Shown here piece by piece: positions 20,231 to 29,532 of a DNA stretch of 64,000 bases. Position 1 is the first letter of the stretch. Each line of letters starts with the position of its first letter. This DNA is from Microcoleus vaginatus HSN003 (GTDB lineage Bacteria > Cyanobacteriota > Cyanobacteriia > Cyanobacteriales > Microcoleaceae). Under the pieces are notes generated by a model, which had not been told where the DNA came from, ran no database searches, and was given only the letters and a program-made list of their open reading frames with translations. Location of the stretch: assembly GCF_022701255.1 (NCBI RefSeq), contig NZ_CP031705.1, positions 1,178,001 to 1,242,000 of the forward strand. Reading direction: 5' to 3'. Position numbers and translations under genes: made by a program.

Positions 20231-20392
20231 CCAACAAGTAGTAGATTATATTACATCCGAGTGCTCAAAAGTGAAAAGATTTGATAAAGTTGTGAGATAT
20301 TCCTTATGATAGAGTTAACAAGTGTAAAAATGTGAAACCATAAATCGGATGCCATAATTAAAGTTAGTATTTATTTCCAGGCTAACAATTAA

Positions 20393-21535
20393 ATGAGTTA
20401 TTTATCTGTTCCGAATGCCACAAAAGCCGATCGCATTCTGGTGGTAGACGACGCACCAGATAATGTTTTGTTGGTACAAACAATCCTAGAAGAAGAAGGT
20501 TACGAAATTAGCACGGCAGAAAACGGCTTTTCTGCCTTGAGTCAAATTGACAAGTCAGCCCCGGATTTGGTACTGCTAGACGTGATGATGCCGGGGATGG
20601 ACGGTTATGAAGTCACCAAGCGAGTGCGACAAAATAAGGAATTGCCCTTTATCCCGATTTTGCTGATCACGGCTCACGACAGTGCGAGCGTAGTGCAGGG
20701 ATTGGACATGGGAGCAGACGATTTCATCCGCAAACCAGTCGAAATGGATGAACTGCTGGCGAGGGTACGATCGCTTTTGCGGCTTAAACACAGCGTAGAC
20801 GAGCGCAATTCGATCGCCCTCCAGCGCGAAGATTTTGTCTCCCGACTCGCTCACGACTTGCGGACGCCCCTGGTAGCAGCCGATCGAATGCTAACTTTAA
20901 TGCAGCAGGGAGCTTTGGGAGAAATTTCCCTTCCCATGCGCGACGCTTTCGGGACGATGGTTCGCAGCAACAAAAACCTGATCGCGCTGGTAAATATGCT
21001 GCTGGAAGTCTACCGCTACGAAGCAGGCGCCAAATCCCTAAGTTTCGCTTCCGTGGACTTGCGCCAGCTTATTACTGAGGTAGCTGAAGAACTAGCTCCC
21101 CTAGCGGATGCTAAAGGTTTGTCGGTAAATTTAGACTTGACAGAAAGTGCAGAAAGTGCACCGATTGCGAAGTATCCGGGCGATCGTCTGGAACTGCACC
21201 GCTTGCTGACAAATCTCATCGGAAATGCGATTAAATTCACCGACAACGGCTCAATAGATGTCAGCTTAAAAGCTGCCAACTCACCTGCTTATACGAGCTT
21301 CAAAAACCAACCGCTGGCATGGGTAATCATAGAAATAAAAGACAGCGGCGCTGGCATTTCTCCCACCGAAAAAGCAAAGTTATTTGAAAGGTTTGGCCCG
21401 GGAACTCACAAGAGATCCGCTACAGGTTTGGGACTACACCTCTGTCGGCAAATTGTCGAAGCTCACCGCGGCACGATCGAAGTAAAATCAGATTTGGGAA
21501 AAGGTAGTTTGTTTACTATTCGCTTGCCTTGTTAG
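20393..21535 (+). CDS. response regulator-histidine kinase hybrid
   Basis: The order is receiver first, kinase second. The receiver domain (about 13-130) has D19-D20, phospho-acceptor D63 in LLDVMMPGMDG and K114 in RKP. The kinase part has the H-box with H154 in LAHDLRTPL, the N-box in LIGNAIKFTDNG, a DSGAGIS G1 region and TGLGLHLCRQIVEAH. With the receiver in front it most likely takes a phosphoryl group from another kinase and uses it to control its own activity. No membrane span or sensor domain is present. ATG at 20393 gives a normal start. Confidence 0.93.
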   Translation: MSYLSVPNATKADRILVVDDAPDNVLLVQTILEEEGYEISTAENGFSALSQIDKSAPDLVLLDVMMPGMDGYEVTKRVRQNKELPFIPILLITAHDSASVVQGLDMGADDFIRKPVEMDELLARVRSLLRLKHSVDERNSIALQREDFVSRLAHDLRTPLVAADRMLTLMQQGALGEISLPMRDAFGTMVRSNKNLIALVNMLLEVYRYEAGAKSLSFASVDLRQLITEVAEELAPLADAKGLSVNLDLTESAESAPIAKYPGDRLELHRLLTNLIGNAIKFTDNGSIDVSLKAANSPAYTSFKNQPLAWVIIEIKDSGAGISPTEKAKLFERFGPGTHKRSATGLGLHLCRQIVEAHRGTIEVKSDLGKGSLFTIRLPC

Positions 21536-21685
21536 AGCGGTAGGAATAACTCTAACTTTCGGGTGCGAAAGGCGCACATTACTACAGATAAACTGTAATT
21601 GTAGGTTGCAAAGTGCGTACCTAATCGAATGATGGTTAATTTACCGGATGTCATATAATTACTTGGCAACCGAATTTATGGCAAT

Positions 21686-22516
21686 ATGTCTAACTGTCCA
21701 GTGTGCGGTGCTGAATACATCGAAGAAAAACCAGAGTTGTGCTCGATTTGCGGCTGGGATTTGACTCCCTACCCGCAGCGTGCTAAACCTTCCAAAACTT
21801 ATTTAAAAAAAGAACAAGTTAGATTGCAGTGGGCAAAACAAATGTGGGAATTGGCCCGCAATCAACAAAATTGGTTAGCTAAATTTGATGAGTTGCAGGG
21901 GGAAGTGCAGCAAGGTGCGATCGCCCGCACATACATTCAATCTCAGTTAGAATGGGTTCTGTACCGTCTCGAACAACTAAACCCTGAATTGATTGTCAGC
22001 ACTCTACTGCGACTGGAAGACAAAATCGGCGCCATACCTGACAAAACTCCCGCTATCTCGGAAGTGGGGATGGACTACCGCCAACTTACAAAGCTATTAG
22101 AAAGCGGAAAATGGCGCAAAGCTGATGAACACACTTGGGAAATCTTGCTGCAAATCGCTGTCAGAGAAGACGAAGGCTGGCTGAGTGCAGCCGATATTGA
22201 CAGTTTTCCTTCTACAGACCTTCGCACGATCGACCAACTTTGGCAACAATACAGCAGCGGGCGGTTCGGGTTGAGCGTGCAGCAGCAGATTTGGGAAAGT
22301 ACCGAGGCAAATTATACTGAATTTTGCGATCGAGTCGGCTGGCGAGTCAAGGAAAATTGGAAATATTACAGCGAGCTCTCTTTCAACGAAGATGCTCCCC
22401 CCGGACATCTCCCCGTCACCGCATGGAGACAGCGCGCCTGTTATGGTGCTGGTAAACTCACCGCAGCCGAAAACTTGGCCCGCATCGCTGCGAAACTGGC
22501 AACTGGCGATCGGTAA
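21686..22516 (+). CDS. zinc-ribbon GUN4-domain protein
   Basis: Residues 1-25 form a zinc ribbon with cysteines at 4, 7, 19 and 22. A basic and helical linker follows (about 30-110). Residues about 128-260 match the GUN4 domain: YRQLTKLLESGKWRKAD, ETWEILL-like sequence, WLSAADIDSFPSTDL and IDQLWQQYSSGRFGLSVQQQIW. GUN4 binds porphyrins and stimulates Mg chelatase, but cyanobacteria have many GUN4-domain proteins joined to other modules, so this is not necessarily the chlorophyll regulator. It precedes the tRNA-Arg gene. Confidence 0.88.
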   Translation: MSNCPVCGAEYIEEKPELCSICGWDLTPYPQRAKPSKTYLKKEQVRLQWAKQMWELARNQQNWLAKFDELQGEVQQGAIARTYIQSQLEWVLYRLEQLNPELIVSTLLRLEDKIGAIPDKTPAISEVGMDYRQLTKLLESGKWRKADEHTWEILLQIAVREDEGWLSAADIDSFPSTDLRTIDQLWQQYSSGRFGLSVQQQIWESTEANYTEFCDRVGWRVKENWKYYSELSFNEDAPPGHLPVTAWRQRACYGAGKLTAAENLARIAAKLATGDR

Positions 22517-22578
22517 TCCTCCAGAATAAACAAATCAAAATCGACATTAACTGCTATAATCAAAACGGTTCCGCAACT

Positions 22579-22894
22579 GGGGCTGTGGCTCAGATGGATA
22601 GAGCAAGCGCCTCCTGAAGAATCGGGCACCCTGCGAGGAAACTCTAGGAGTGAATGTGGTCAAATTTGGTGAAACCTAAAGAGTTCGTGGGTTCCTATGA
22701 CTCTAAGGCAATACCAAGCCAAGCCTGAGTTCATTGCGATTAAACAATCGCCTATATTGAAATCAGGAAGGTTTAGAGACTAGACGGTCACCACCTAAAG
22801 GCTACAAGCCTATGGTGAAGGTATAGTCCAGAGAGTGGGGAAACTCACACAAATCTGAAGCGCTAGGTCGCCGGTTCGAACCCGGCCAGTCCCG
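22579..22894 (+). tRNA. tRNA-Arg(CCU), interrupted by a group I intron
   Basis: The two exons (22579-22615 and 22858-22894) join into a 74-nt cloverleaf. The acceptor GGGGCTG pairs with CAGTCCC, the D stem is GCTC/GAGC, the anticodon stem AGCGC/GCGCT, the loop CTCCTAA with anticodon CCT, and the T arm GCCGG-TTCGAAC-CCGGC. The discriminator is G at 22894 and CCA is not encoded. The intron interrupts the anticodon loop between position 36 (T) and 37 (A). A terminator-like hairpin follows at 22922. Confidence 0.93.
22616..22857 (+). ncRNA. group I intron (IC3-like) in tRNA-Arg(CCU)
   Basis: The 242-nt insert follows a T in exon 1 and ends with G, as group I introns do. The catalytic core strings GAGACTAGACGGTCACC (R element) and AAGGTATAGTCC (S element) are present at about 22776 and 22819. 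It has no open frame, so it lacks a homing endonuclease. Size and position match tRNA-Arg(CCU) introns known from other bacteria. Confidence 0.88.
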
Positions 22895-22921
22895 TTAAAA
22901 ATCAAGAAAAATTAAAAGCAG

Positions 22922-22955
22922 GAGGGGTAAGCCTAAGTTTTACCCCTCTGTTTTG
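22922..22955 (+). terminator. intrinsic terminator after the tRNA
   Basis: The arms GAGGGGTAA (22922-22930) and TTACCCCTC (22940-22948) form a perfect 9-base stem followed by TGTTTTG. Confidence 0.7.
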
Positions 22956-23252
22956 CATATCTGCTAACGAATTCGCCCACAGACGAATACTTGCTGGAAG
23001 ACGAGGACTTACACAGAACCTCTCTCTAGAGTCCATCTGAAATCGAAAATCTCAAATCACCTGTTTAAGCCCCACCACAAGCGTAGAGTCAATCTAAAAT
23101 CTAAAATCTAAAATCTAAAATCTAAAATCTAAAATCTCTGATCCCCCGACCCTTTTTTAATTTTTAATTTTTAATTCCTGTTAGTGGGCTATACGTGCGG
23201 TATTTTTTGTTATGGTTCCTTTGTTAGTTACATAAAATTTTTATAGGTTTAG
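22956..23252. repeat. intergenic region with AATCTAA tandem heptamers
   Basis: At 23091-23144 the heptamer AATCTAA is repeated about seven times, followed near 23158 by TTTAATTTTTAATTT runs. No gene is seen. Confidence 0.6.
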
Positions 23253-23843
23253 ATGTGGTTAAAAATCAACTCAAACACGCAGCGTTACAAGCGTTTGAAC
23301 ACTTCACGCAGTTTTTGGTTCCTAGTAGGGCTTTTGACAGCCTGCTGGTTTGGCTATCAGCAGCTTAAGAGCGAATTTCAGAGACCCCAAGCTGTGTTAG
23401 TTCTAGGTGGGGCTACGGAGCGAGAGGTGTTTGCCGCCAAATTTGCTCTGGATCATCCTGAATTGCCGATTTGGGTGTCGTCTGGGAGCAATCCCGAGTT
23501 CGCGGAATGGGTGTTTTCAGAAGCGGGAATTGAGTCCGATCGCCTGCACTTAGACTACAGAGCGGTGGATACGGTAACAAATTTTACCACCCTGGTAGAT
23601 GAATTGAAAGCTCAAGGGATTGAGAGCGTGTATCTGATCACTTCTGACGATCATATGCGGCGAGCTCAGATTATCGGCGAAATCGTACTCGGCAGTCGAG
23701 GCATTAGTTTTAAGCCTGTGGCTGTTCCGTCTGGGCGAACCCCCGAACCGATGCAAAAAGCTGTTCGCGACGGCGCTAGGGCTATTCTGTGGCTGACAAC
23801 CGGTTATACGGGTGCTAACTTCAGCCAAGCCAGAATTGAATAA
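23253..23843 (+). CDS. YdcF/ElyC family (DUF218) membrane-anchored protein
   Basis: The protein has one N-terminal membrane span (about 20-38, FWFLVGLLTACWFGYQQL) followed by a DUF218 domain: AVLVLGGATEREVFAAKFAL, WVSSGSNPEF, TVTNFTTLVDEL and YLITSDDHMRRAQII. E. coli ElyC of this family acts in envelope maturation; the biochemical activity in cyanobacteria is not known. Length (196 residues) is typical of the short cyanobacterial type. Confidence 0.88.
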   Translation: MWLKINSNTQRYKRLNTSRSFWFLVGLLTACWFGYQQLKSEFQRPQAVLVLGGATEREVFAAKFALDHPELPIWVSSGSNPEFAEWVFSEAGIESDRLHLDYRAVDTVTNFTTLVDELKAQGIESVYLITSDDHMRRAQIIGEIVLGSRGISFKPVAVPSGRTPEPMQKAVRDGARAILWLTTGYTGANFSQARIE

Positions 23844-24008
23844 ACACAGGGAAGCATGGAGCAATTGTTAATTTCTTGCCATTGGCTCAGGTTTTAAAAC
23901 TTGTCTTCTATAGCTATTTAAGGAAGGGGGAAGATGCTGATGATAAATGCGTAACAGAAGAGAACGAGTAGTTTAAAATCAGTATATGAACTTCAAGACC
24001 CAAAGTTA

Positions 24009-24554
24009 ATGAGCGACCAAATTCTGCCGCAAGTTCTGGATAAAATTTTGAGTGACACCAAAACGCCGGATGCTGTTTTTTCGGCTTTGGTGCCGGCTTT
24101 AGGCGAGGTGTTAAATTGCGATCGCGTCTTTCTCTACCTCCGCAATCCTGAAACGCAAATGGGCAGAGTACCTTACTGCTGGCGTCGCAACTCAAACTAT
24201 CCCGAGGTTTGGGATGCGGAATGGAAAAAAGAACCAGAATCTTTAGGGGAAGAAGACCCTTTGTTTGCCGCAGCTTTGCGAACTGAACCGTCGATTTTTG
24301 TTGAGGATGTTGAAACAGCAAATCCTGAAGTAGTCAACAAAAATTTTGAGGCAAAAGAGTTCGGACATCGAGCTTTGATTCACGCTCACCTTTGTGCTGA
24401 CGGGTTATTGTGGGGGGTTTTGCAGCCTTGTATGTTCGATCGCCCCAGAGTTTGGACTGACTTCGATCGCCAAGTTATCGCAGCAGTTACAGAAAAAATT
24501 TCGCCTTTAGCTGTCGCTTATGTCACCGCCTCAGCATCAAAAGATGAGCGATAA
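24009..24554 (+). CDS. stand-alone GAF-domain protein
   Basis: The protein (181 residues) is one GAF domain from about 20 to 170: LGEVLNCDRVFLYLRNPETQ, FVEDVETANPEVVNK, GHRALIHAHLCADGLLWGVL and VWTDFDRQVIAAVTEKI. It lacks the chromophore cysteine in the usual bilin position, so a bilin sensor is not indicated. No output domain is fused; it may act as a partner subunit or small-molecule sensor. Confidence 0.82.
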   Translation: MSDQILPQVLDKILSDTKTPDAVFSALVPALGEVLNCDRVFLYLRNPETQMGRVPYCWRRNSNYPEVWDAEWKKEPESLGEEDPLFAAALRTEPSIFVEDVETANPEVVNKNFEAKEFGHRALIHAHLCADGLLWGVLQPCMFDRPRVWTDFDRQVIAAVTEKISPLAVAYVTASASKDER

Positions 24555-24613
24555 AAATCAATAATTGACTTGTAGAAAGCGGGTGGGCAATGAATGAATG
24601 TCCACTTAAGACT

Positions 24614-24638
24614 AAAACCCCGTCTAGATCGGGGTTTT
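24614..24638. terminator. bidirectional intrinsic terminator
   Basis: AAAACCCCG (24614-24622) and CGGGGTTTT (24630-24638) form a perfect stem with a TCTAGAT loop, with A and T tracts at its two ends. It lies between the GAF gene and the convergent stress-protein-like gene. Confidence 0.75.
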
Positions 24639-24821
24639 ACCCGAATCTCAATGCCCTTCCCGGAGGATGAAACACCGTTTCCGGTTCCCCCCTTTTTAAG
24701 TTAGGGGGGATCGATGGGCTAACTTTCACAGAAAATTCGGGTACTAAATTCGAGCTAAGAGTTATCACCCAGGGTGGAGTGTGCATCGCCCTACAGATAG
24801 AGTTTGGTGCACAATTCTTGT

Positions 24822-25355
24822 TTAAAAAACGCTCCAATTTTGAATGCCCCGACTGCTGAAAATCCCTTGAGCCCGACTAATATCATCCTCAGCGGCATCT
24901 ACTACCACCAAATAATCGCCGGCCTGCAGGCGATCGGTGTAAATTCTAGCTGTTTCTTCGGGAATTCCCAAGTCAGTCAAGGCCTTCACCACTCCACCGA
25001 AAGCCGCCGCCGCGACACCAGTGCTTGCTACGCCAGCCACCAGTGAGGCGCCCAAAGTGCCCGCTGCAATCATCGGCCCGATTCCGGGAATAGCTAAACT
25101 TCCGAGACCTACTAGCACGGTGGCTAAAGCACCATTTGTCAGAGTGTCTGCTACCACTCCTGCTCCTGTGTCTAGATTTTTATCGCCTACCTGAGCGATC
25201 GTTTGAGTATCGCCTACAGACTCACCTGCATCCCTAGCAACAACCGAAACTTTATCCATTGGAAACCCGGAAGATTTCAATTCTGTCAGAGCTTGCTCGG
25301 CATCTTCGCGGTTAGAAAACAATCCCAACGCGCGGGTTTGATTGCTTGTTACCAT
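24822..25355 (-). CDS. general stress protein-like protein with Gly/Ala-rich membrane-like segment
   Basis: From ATG 25355 the product is 177 residues. The first ~45 residues (ALGLFSNREDAEQALTELKSSGF, shown here in part) match the small alpha/beta domain of GSP17M-type stress proteins. A central glycine- and alanine-rich hydrophobic stretch (about 75-130) is like glycine-zipper membrane inserts, and the C-terminal YTDRLQAGDYLVVVDA region resembles a second copy of the domain. An ATG 66 bases upstream (25421) would add 22 residues unlike the family; the start at 25355 is preferred. Function is not known. Confidence 0.82.
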   Translation of the reverse strand: MVTSNQTRALGLFSNREDAEQALTELKSSGFPMDKVSVVARDAGESVGDTQTIAQVGDKNLDTGAGVVADTLTNGALATVLVGLGSLAIPGIGPMIAAGTLGASLVAGVASTGVAAAAFGGVVKALTDLGIPEETARIYTDRLQAGDYLVVVDAAEDDISRAQGIFSSRGIQNWSVF

Positions 25356-25509
25356 ATCTTTCTTCTTATCTCCTGTCAAATTAAAGTCAAATTCAAGCCT
25401 AATTATTGCGCTTGTTTTCAATCACTTATATTGATATTTTTCGATGTTTATCTTCAGCATTCATCTATCTGTAGATATAACCTGAAAAACAGCAACAAAA
25501 GTTATAAAA

Positions 25510-26148
25510 TCAGCGACCCAAATCGTGCATGGCATTAATCTCGATCGCACATCTTTGAGTCAGCGCTTCCAACTCCTCGCGATCCGAAGAACCGGGCGCT
25601 TCAATTAGCTTGCCAATTCGCACCGTCAGTGGCACCGGACGCGGCACTGCCGAACCTTTCGCCGAAATCGCGTGAGTTCCCCACAAACTAACAGGTAACA
25701 GGGGCGCTTTTGCCTTAGCAGCTATCAGCGCCGCACCTAATTTCGGTTCAGTAATTCTGCCGTCTGGGGTGCGAGTTCCCTGCAAAAATACACCCGTCGC
25801 CCAGCCATTTTCCAAAGAATTGATAGCGGAGCGAATGGCACTGCGATCGGCACTTTCGCGCTTCACTGGATAAGCACCGTAAAGCGTAATTGCCTGCTTC
25901 AAAATAGGAACTTTAAATAACTCTTCCTTTGCCATAAATGCGACAGGTCGCCTCATGCAATTCGACAAAATCGGCGGGTCAAAATCGCTGGCGTGATTGC
26001 TGACTACTACCAGCGGCCCTTCTGTCGGAACATTTTCTGCACCGTATATGCGGCCGCGAAAGTACAGGTGCAGCATGGGGCTGACAATTGACCATTTGAA
26101 TAAATAGTAGAGAAGTAAACTCTCGACTGGTTCGCGACTTTTGCTCAC
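25510..26148 (-). CDS. plsC: 1-acyl-sn-glycerol-3-phosphate acyltransferase family protein
   Basis: The family transfers an acyl chain to lysophosphatidate to make phosphatidate at the membrane. The catalytic NHxxxxD motif is NHASDFD near residue 50, the substrate motif FLQGTR (usually FPEGTR) near 120, and the later LPVSLWG block is present. The change from PEG to LQG in motif III is a departure from the most common form. It is the last gene of a leftward lipid-related stretch. A second PlsC-like gene occurs at 50578. Confidence 0.88.
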   Translation of the reverse strand: MSKSREPVESLLLYYLFKWSIVSPMLHLYFRGRIYGAENVPTEGPLVVVSNHASDFDPPILSNCMRRPVAFMAKEELFKVPILKQAITLYGAYPVKRESADRSAIRSAINSLENGWATGVFLQGTRTPDGRITEPKLGAALIAAKAKAPLLPVSLWGTHAISAKGSAVPRPVPLTVRIGKLIEAPGSSDREELEALTQRCAIEINAMHDLGR

Positions 26149-26351
26149 AGAAAACCTTAGATTTTAAATTACATCGAATATTAGCCTATCAGATCGAGTC
26201 CGTTTGAGATTATTCGGCGGTTGAAACAGCTTCTTGTCAAACGAAGTCCGCCTGCGCTGACTGAAGAATATAGTCCGCGCAGGCGGACTTTGCTTGGGTA
26301 GCGCCTGAATAAATTCTGGCGAATTCCTGAATGTCAAAACTTTGCAAAGGC

Positions 26352-27293
26352 TCAATTTCCACCCAGCATGGCTTTTTGTCCTTCCGAAGAAGTCGCGTAG
26401 CCCAAGAAATCCTTAACTGCTTGGCTAGGAGGATTTTTGTAAGCGTAGTACAACTGCCGCTTGTAAGGATAGTTACCAGCATCCGGCGTCGCACCGTTTA
26501 TCGGAACAACGCGCACCGTTTTCTGATTGGCTACTTGAGCGAAAGTCGCATAGCCAATGCCGTTGTTGCCTAAAGCTTGCAGCAGGGGAGTTGTCGCATC
26601 TCGATCGAGCGTGGTAATATTTGGCGCCCGGCCAAACTCCCCACCTCCAAGCACTTGTTCTTTAAACGTTTGGTGAGTGCCGCTAACTGCCGGTCTGTTA
26701 ATTACTTTCATCGGGCCCGCTGGGCCGCCGACTTTCGACCAGTCTTGAGTATTTCCCTTGAAGATATCTTGAACTTGAGCGGAGGTTAAACCTCCTTTAA
26801 AGGGGTTGTTAATGCCGACTACGAGGGCGATCGTATCTAGGGCAACAGGCACCGCTGCTAAACCCTGACCTTGTTCTTGAGCCGTCAAAGGTCGCGATAC
26901 CGCTGCCATATCGGCTGTTCCCGCCACCAAATCCTGAATTCCTTTTTCAGAACCGTTCGCTTTGGTATCGACTGTGGTGCCGGAAAACTTGCCTTGAAAG
27001 CCGTTCTTGAGGTTCTGATTGATTGTCACCATGCTGGTAGAACCGTCAATTCTCACGGCCGTGCCCGCAGGTACGGAAGCTGGAAGCGCAAAAGAACTAG
27101 CTGCAACAGGCGAAGCACCGCCGACTACTGGCGCGACGGGAAGTGGGACGACATCGCCTGCGGGTGTGGGAGTTGGAGGATTGTTACTAACATCTTGCGA
27201 CGCTGGTTTGTTCAGAAAAAAGAACCAGCCACCACCGGCTAGCAAGAGAAATAACAGGATAAAAACTATGGGGGGAGGCCCGCTCTTAGCCAT
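26352..27293 (-). CDS. PstS-like phosphate-binding family protein, membrane anchored
   Basis: An N-terminal anchor (IVFILLFLLLAGGGWFFF, about 9-26) and a proline-rich linker lead to a type II periplasmic-binding domain (about 75-313). Phosphate-ligand segments of PstS are recognisable: RIDGSTSM, GSEKGIQDLVAGTADMAAVSR and SGTHQTFKEQV. Unlike transport PstS it is not followed by pstCAB. Such stand-alone anchored proteins may sense or scavenge phosphate; that is inference. It ends close to the plsC-like gene. Confidence 0.87.
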   Translation of the reverse strand: MAKSGPPPIVFILLFLLLAGGGWFFFLNKPASQDVSNNPPTPTPAGDVVPLPVAPVVGGASPVAASSFALPASVPAGTAVRIDGSTSMVTINQNLKNGFQGKFSGTTVDTKANGSEKGIQDLVAGTADMAAVSRPLTAQEQGQGLAAVPVALDTIALVVGINNPFKGGLTSAQVQDIFKGNTQDWSKVGGPAGPMKVINRPAVSGTHQTFKEQVLGGGEFGRAPNITTLDRDATTPLLQALGNNGIGYATFAQVANQKTVRVVPINGATPDAGNYPYKRQLYYAYKNPPSQAVKDFLGYATSSEGQKAMLGGN

Positions 27294-27393
27294 AAAATAC
27301 TCCTTAGCTGGGAAGTTCTTTGTTGTTGGAGCCGTCTAACATTTTTAGCCTGCGATTAACTTCATCGTCTAAGGTCATATTTTCTAATTCTGC

Positions 27394-27996
27394 CTAAAGT
27401 CTTTCTTGGGGGTTTTCAGATAGTTCTGCTAAAGCTTGCTGTTTGAGGTTGTGGCCGTGGACGGCGTTTTTGGCTTGCTCAAATTGCGATCGAGCTGAAT
27501 CGATAGTGAGGTCGTTGTTGACTTTGGATATGGCTTCAAGAGCTTCCTTAATCTCAGCCATATCTTTCATATTTTGCATATCGGTTTTGTAGGCTTCCAG
27601 CTTCATCCGCTCTCGATTTAGCTTGTCTTTGGAAGCGTTGACGTACTGTTCGGCTTGTTTTACTTGAGCTTCTAACTGCGGCAGAATTTTTTCTGTCTGA
27701 ATTACTTTCGACATTGCCAAGCGGGATGCTTCTTCGTTGCCGTTGCGCTGGGCTGTGATGGCTTGGCGCTCTACGGTTTGCATTTACCTAACTTTTTCTT
27801 CATATTTCCTTTTGGCGCGCTGGTAGGCTGCAACTTGGGTGGAGACTGCTGCTGCCAATTTTTGTACGGATTCTGGCATCGATCGCAGCGACTCTTCGGC
27901 TACCGCCACCGACACCCTGCTGCCGGATTCTACGGGCAGTCCCCACATCCAGTTCCAGGCACCTACTATGGTTCTGCCTGCCTTGCCGCCCATCAA
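27394..27996 (-). pseudogene. PspA/IM30-like helical protein split by one in-frame stop codon
   Basis: Two abutting open frames lie in the same reading frame. The first (27784-27996) starts MMGGKAGRTIVGAWNW and ends YEEKVR, the second (27394-27783) starts with ATG directly after the TAA and continues QTVERQAITAQRNGNEEA. Together they form the roughly 200-residue helical protein expected for the cyanobacterial PspA-like relatives. The only break is TAA at 27784-27786, immediately followed by ATG. Everything else stays conserved-looking, so the stop is recent, or it is tolerated through reinitiation. A sequencing error is also possible. Confidence 0.7.
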
Positions 27997-28259
27997 CCTG
28001 TAAAGAACTTTTTTCCTATAAACACCAGATAAGCTTGGTTTTTACGCTAGTGTATATCAGGATTTGTCGATCGCCCCCTCAGGTCGATCGAGATCTAGAT
28101 TTTTGATAAAGATTTTCTAGCTGTCTAAATCGTCTATCCCCAATTTGCACAACAGCCAATATTCGGATTTGCCTGTTGTGCGATTCATTTTTGGGCAATC
28201 TTAGGGTCTGTTAACTCTCAATTTTACGGCCTGCGATTTGATCACAGGTTAAAAATAGA

Positions 28260-29141
28260 TTAAGCGGGCAAATCTGCAAAACTGCTAACATTTACCAGTG
28301 CTAAATCCGGACAAGTCCGTTTGATCAAACCTGTGAGAACTTTGCCGGGGCCAATTTCCACTACCCGATCGATTCCTTGTTGCGGCAGTTGCAGCGAAAT
28401 TTCTCGCCACCGCACGCCTTTAGTCATCTGCTGAGTCAACCGCTGCTTTAAAGTGGCTGCGCTGGTAGTGGCTGACGGTTCTGCGTTCGAGAGCACCAGC
28501 ATTTTTGCATCGGAAAATCTTGCAGACTTTAAGGCTAGTTGAAACTCTGCCGCCACCCCGGCCATCAGGGGAGAATGAAACGCACCAGAAACATTCAATT
28601 TAACGGCGCGTTTGACTTTGATTTTGGCAAGCAAATCTTCTACTGCTGCGGGCGTTCCAGAAATCACGACTTGTGCTTCGCTGTTGTCGTTTGCCAGCAC
28701 TACGTCTCGGCTGTATTGAATTTGCAATTCTAGTTCCTGCCTGTCGAACCCGATCAAAGCCACCATTTGCCCGCCAGAGGCAGTGTCCATGAGTTCAGCG
28801 CGACGTTTGACTAAGCGCAATCCCGTTTCAAAGTCAAAGACGCCTGCTGCGTAGAGGGCAACATATTCTCCTAAACTGTGACCGGCAACCACTGCTGGTC
28901 GATCGCTTTTTTCTCGCATTAAGTCGGTCAAAATACTTTCTACTACGAACAAGCAAGGCTGAGTGTAGAGAGTCCGAGATAGTTTTGCTTCTTCTTTTTG
29001 GCAAACTTCCGAGACCGACCAGCCTAAAATTTCTTTAGCTAACTCAAATTTGGCTTTGGCTGTTGGCAAGTTTAATAAGTCTGCACCCATCCCGATCGCC
29101 TGGGAACCTTGTCCGGGAAATACCCATGCTGTTTTAGTCAT
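28260..29141 (-). CDS. fabD: ACP S-malonyltransferase
   Basis: FabD loads malonyl groups from malonyl-CoA onto acyl carrier protein for fatty-acid elongation. The GQGSQ loop is at residues 10-14, the nucleophilic serine in GHSLGEYVAL near 92, the second-half catalytic histidine in SGAFHSPLM near 200, and the C-terminal EIGPGKVLTGL is present. Length (293 residues) is normal. It belongs to the plsX-fabH-fabD order common in bacteria, although a gap of about 390 bases separates it from fabH. Confidence 0.96.
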   Translation of the reverse strand: MTKTAWVFPGQGSQAIGMGADLLNLPTAKAKFELAKEILGWSVSEVCQKEEAKLSRTLYTQPCLFVVESILTDLMREKSDRPAVVAGHSLGEYVALYAAGVFDFETGLRLVKRRAELMDTASGGQMVALIGFDRQELELQIQYSRDVVLANDNSEAQVVISGTPAAVEDLLAKIKVKRAVKLNVSGAFHSPLMAGVAAEFQLALKSARFSDAKMLVLSNAEPSATTSAATLKQRLTQQMTKGVRWREISLQLPQQGIDRVVEIGPGKVLTGLIKRTCPDLALVNVSSFADLPA

Positions 29142-29532
29142 TTTTCCGGTAATCTGCTAATTGGTGGTTGCTAATTGGTGATTGCAAAAATTCTTTCTTT
29201 CCCGCTTCTCAGTTCGCTCGCTGGTATCCGCTATCTTTCGGTTAACGAACTATCTACTCGCGACTCATAATTATAACATCTAACTGCGATTTTTACCAGG
29301 TTTATTTTTTTTTGCTACTTTAATCGGATTAATAGGCGTAGCACAATTTTCAACCTTCCAGCCGGGGAAAGTCGATCGAAGAATAGACGATTTTCCATTT
29401 CAGCACGCGCTTGTCAATAACTGCTGTACGGCTGCGAACCTTGCCCTATGTATGGCGTGTTAAAGGATTTGTATTTTACTCGATCAAACTCCCGACAATA
29501 ACCGGAGCAAGTTTACAGCCGATCGCCAAATA
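29142..29532. other. intergenic region, nothing assigned
   Basis: Only a short direct repeat (GCTAATTGGTG twice, near 29155-29185) and an A/T-rich stretch are visible. I see no gene or strong hairpin. Confidence 0.4.

Noticed and set aside
23091-23144. Regular repeats that might be a CRISPR array
   Set aside because: The units are seven bases with no spacers; it is a simple tandem heptamer.
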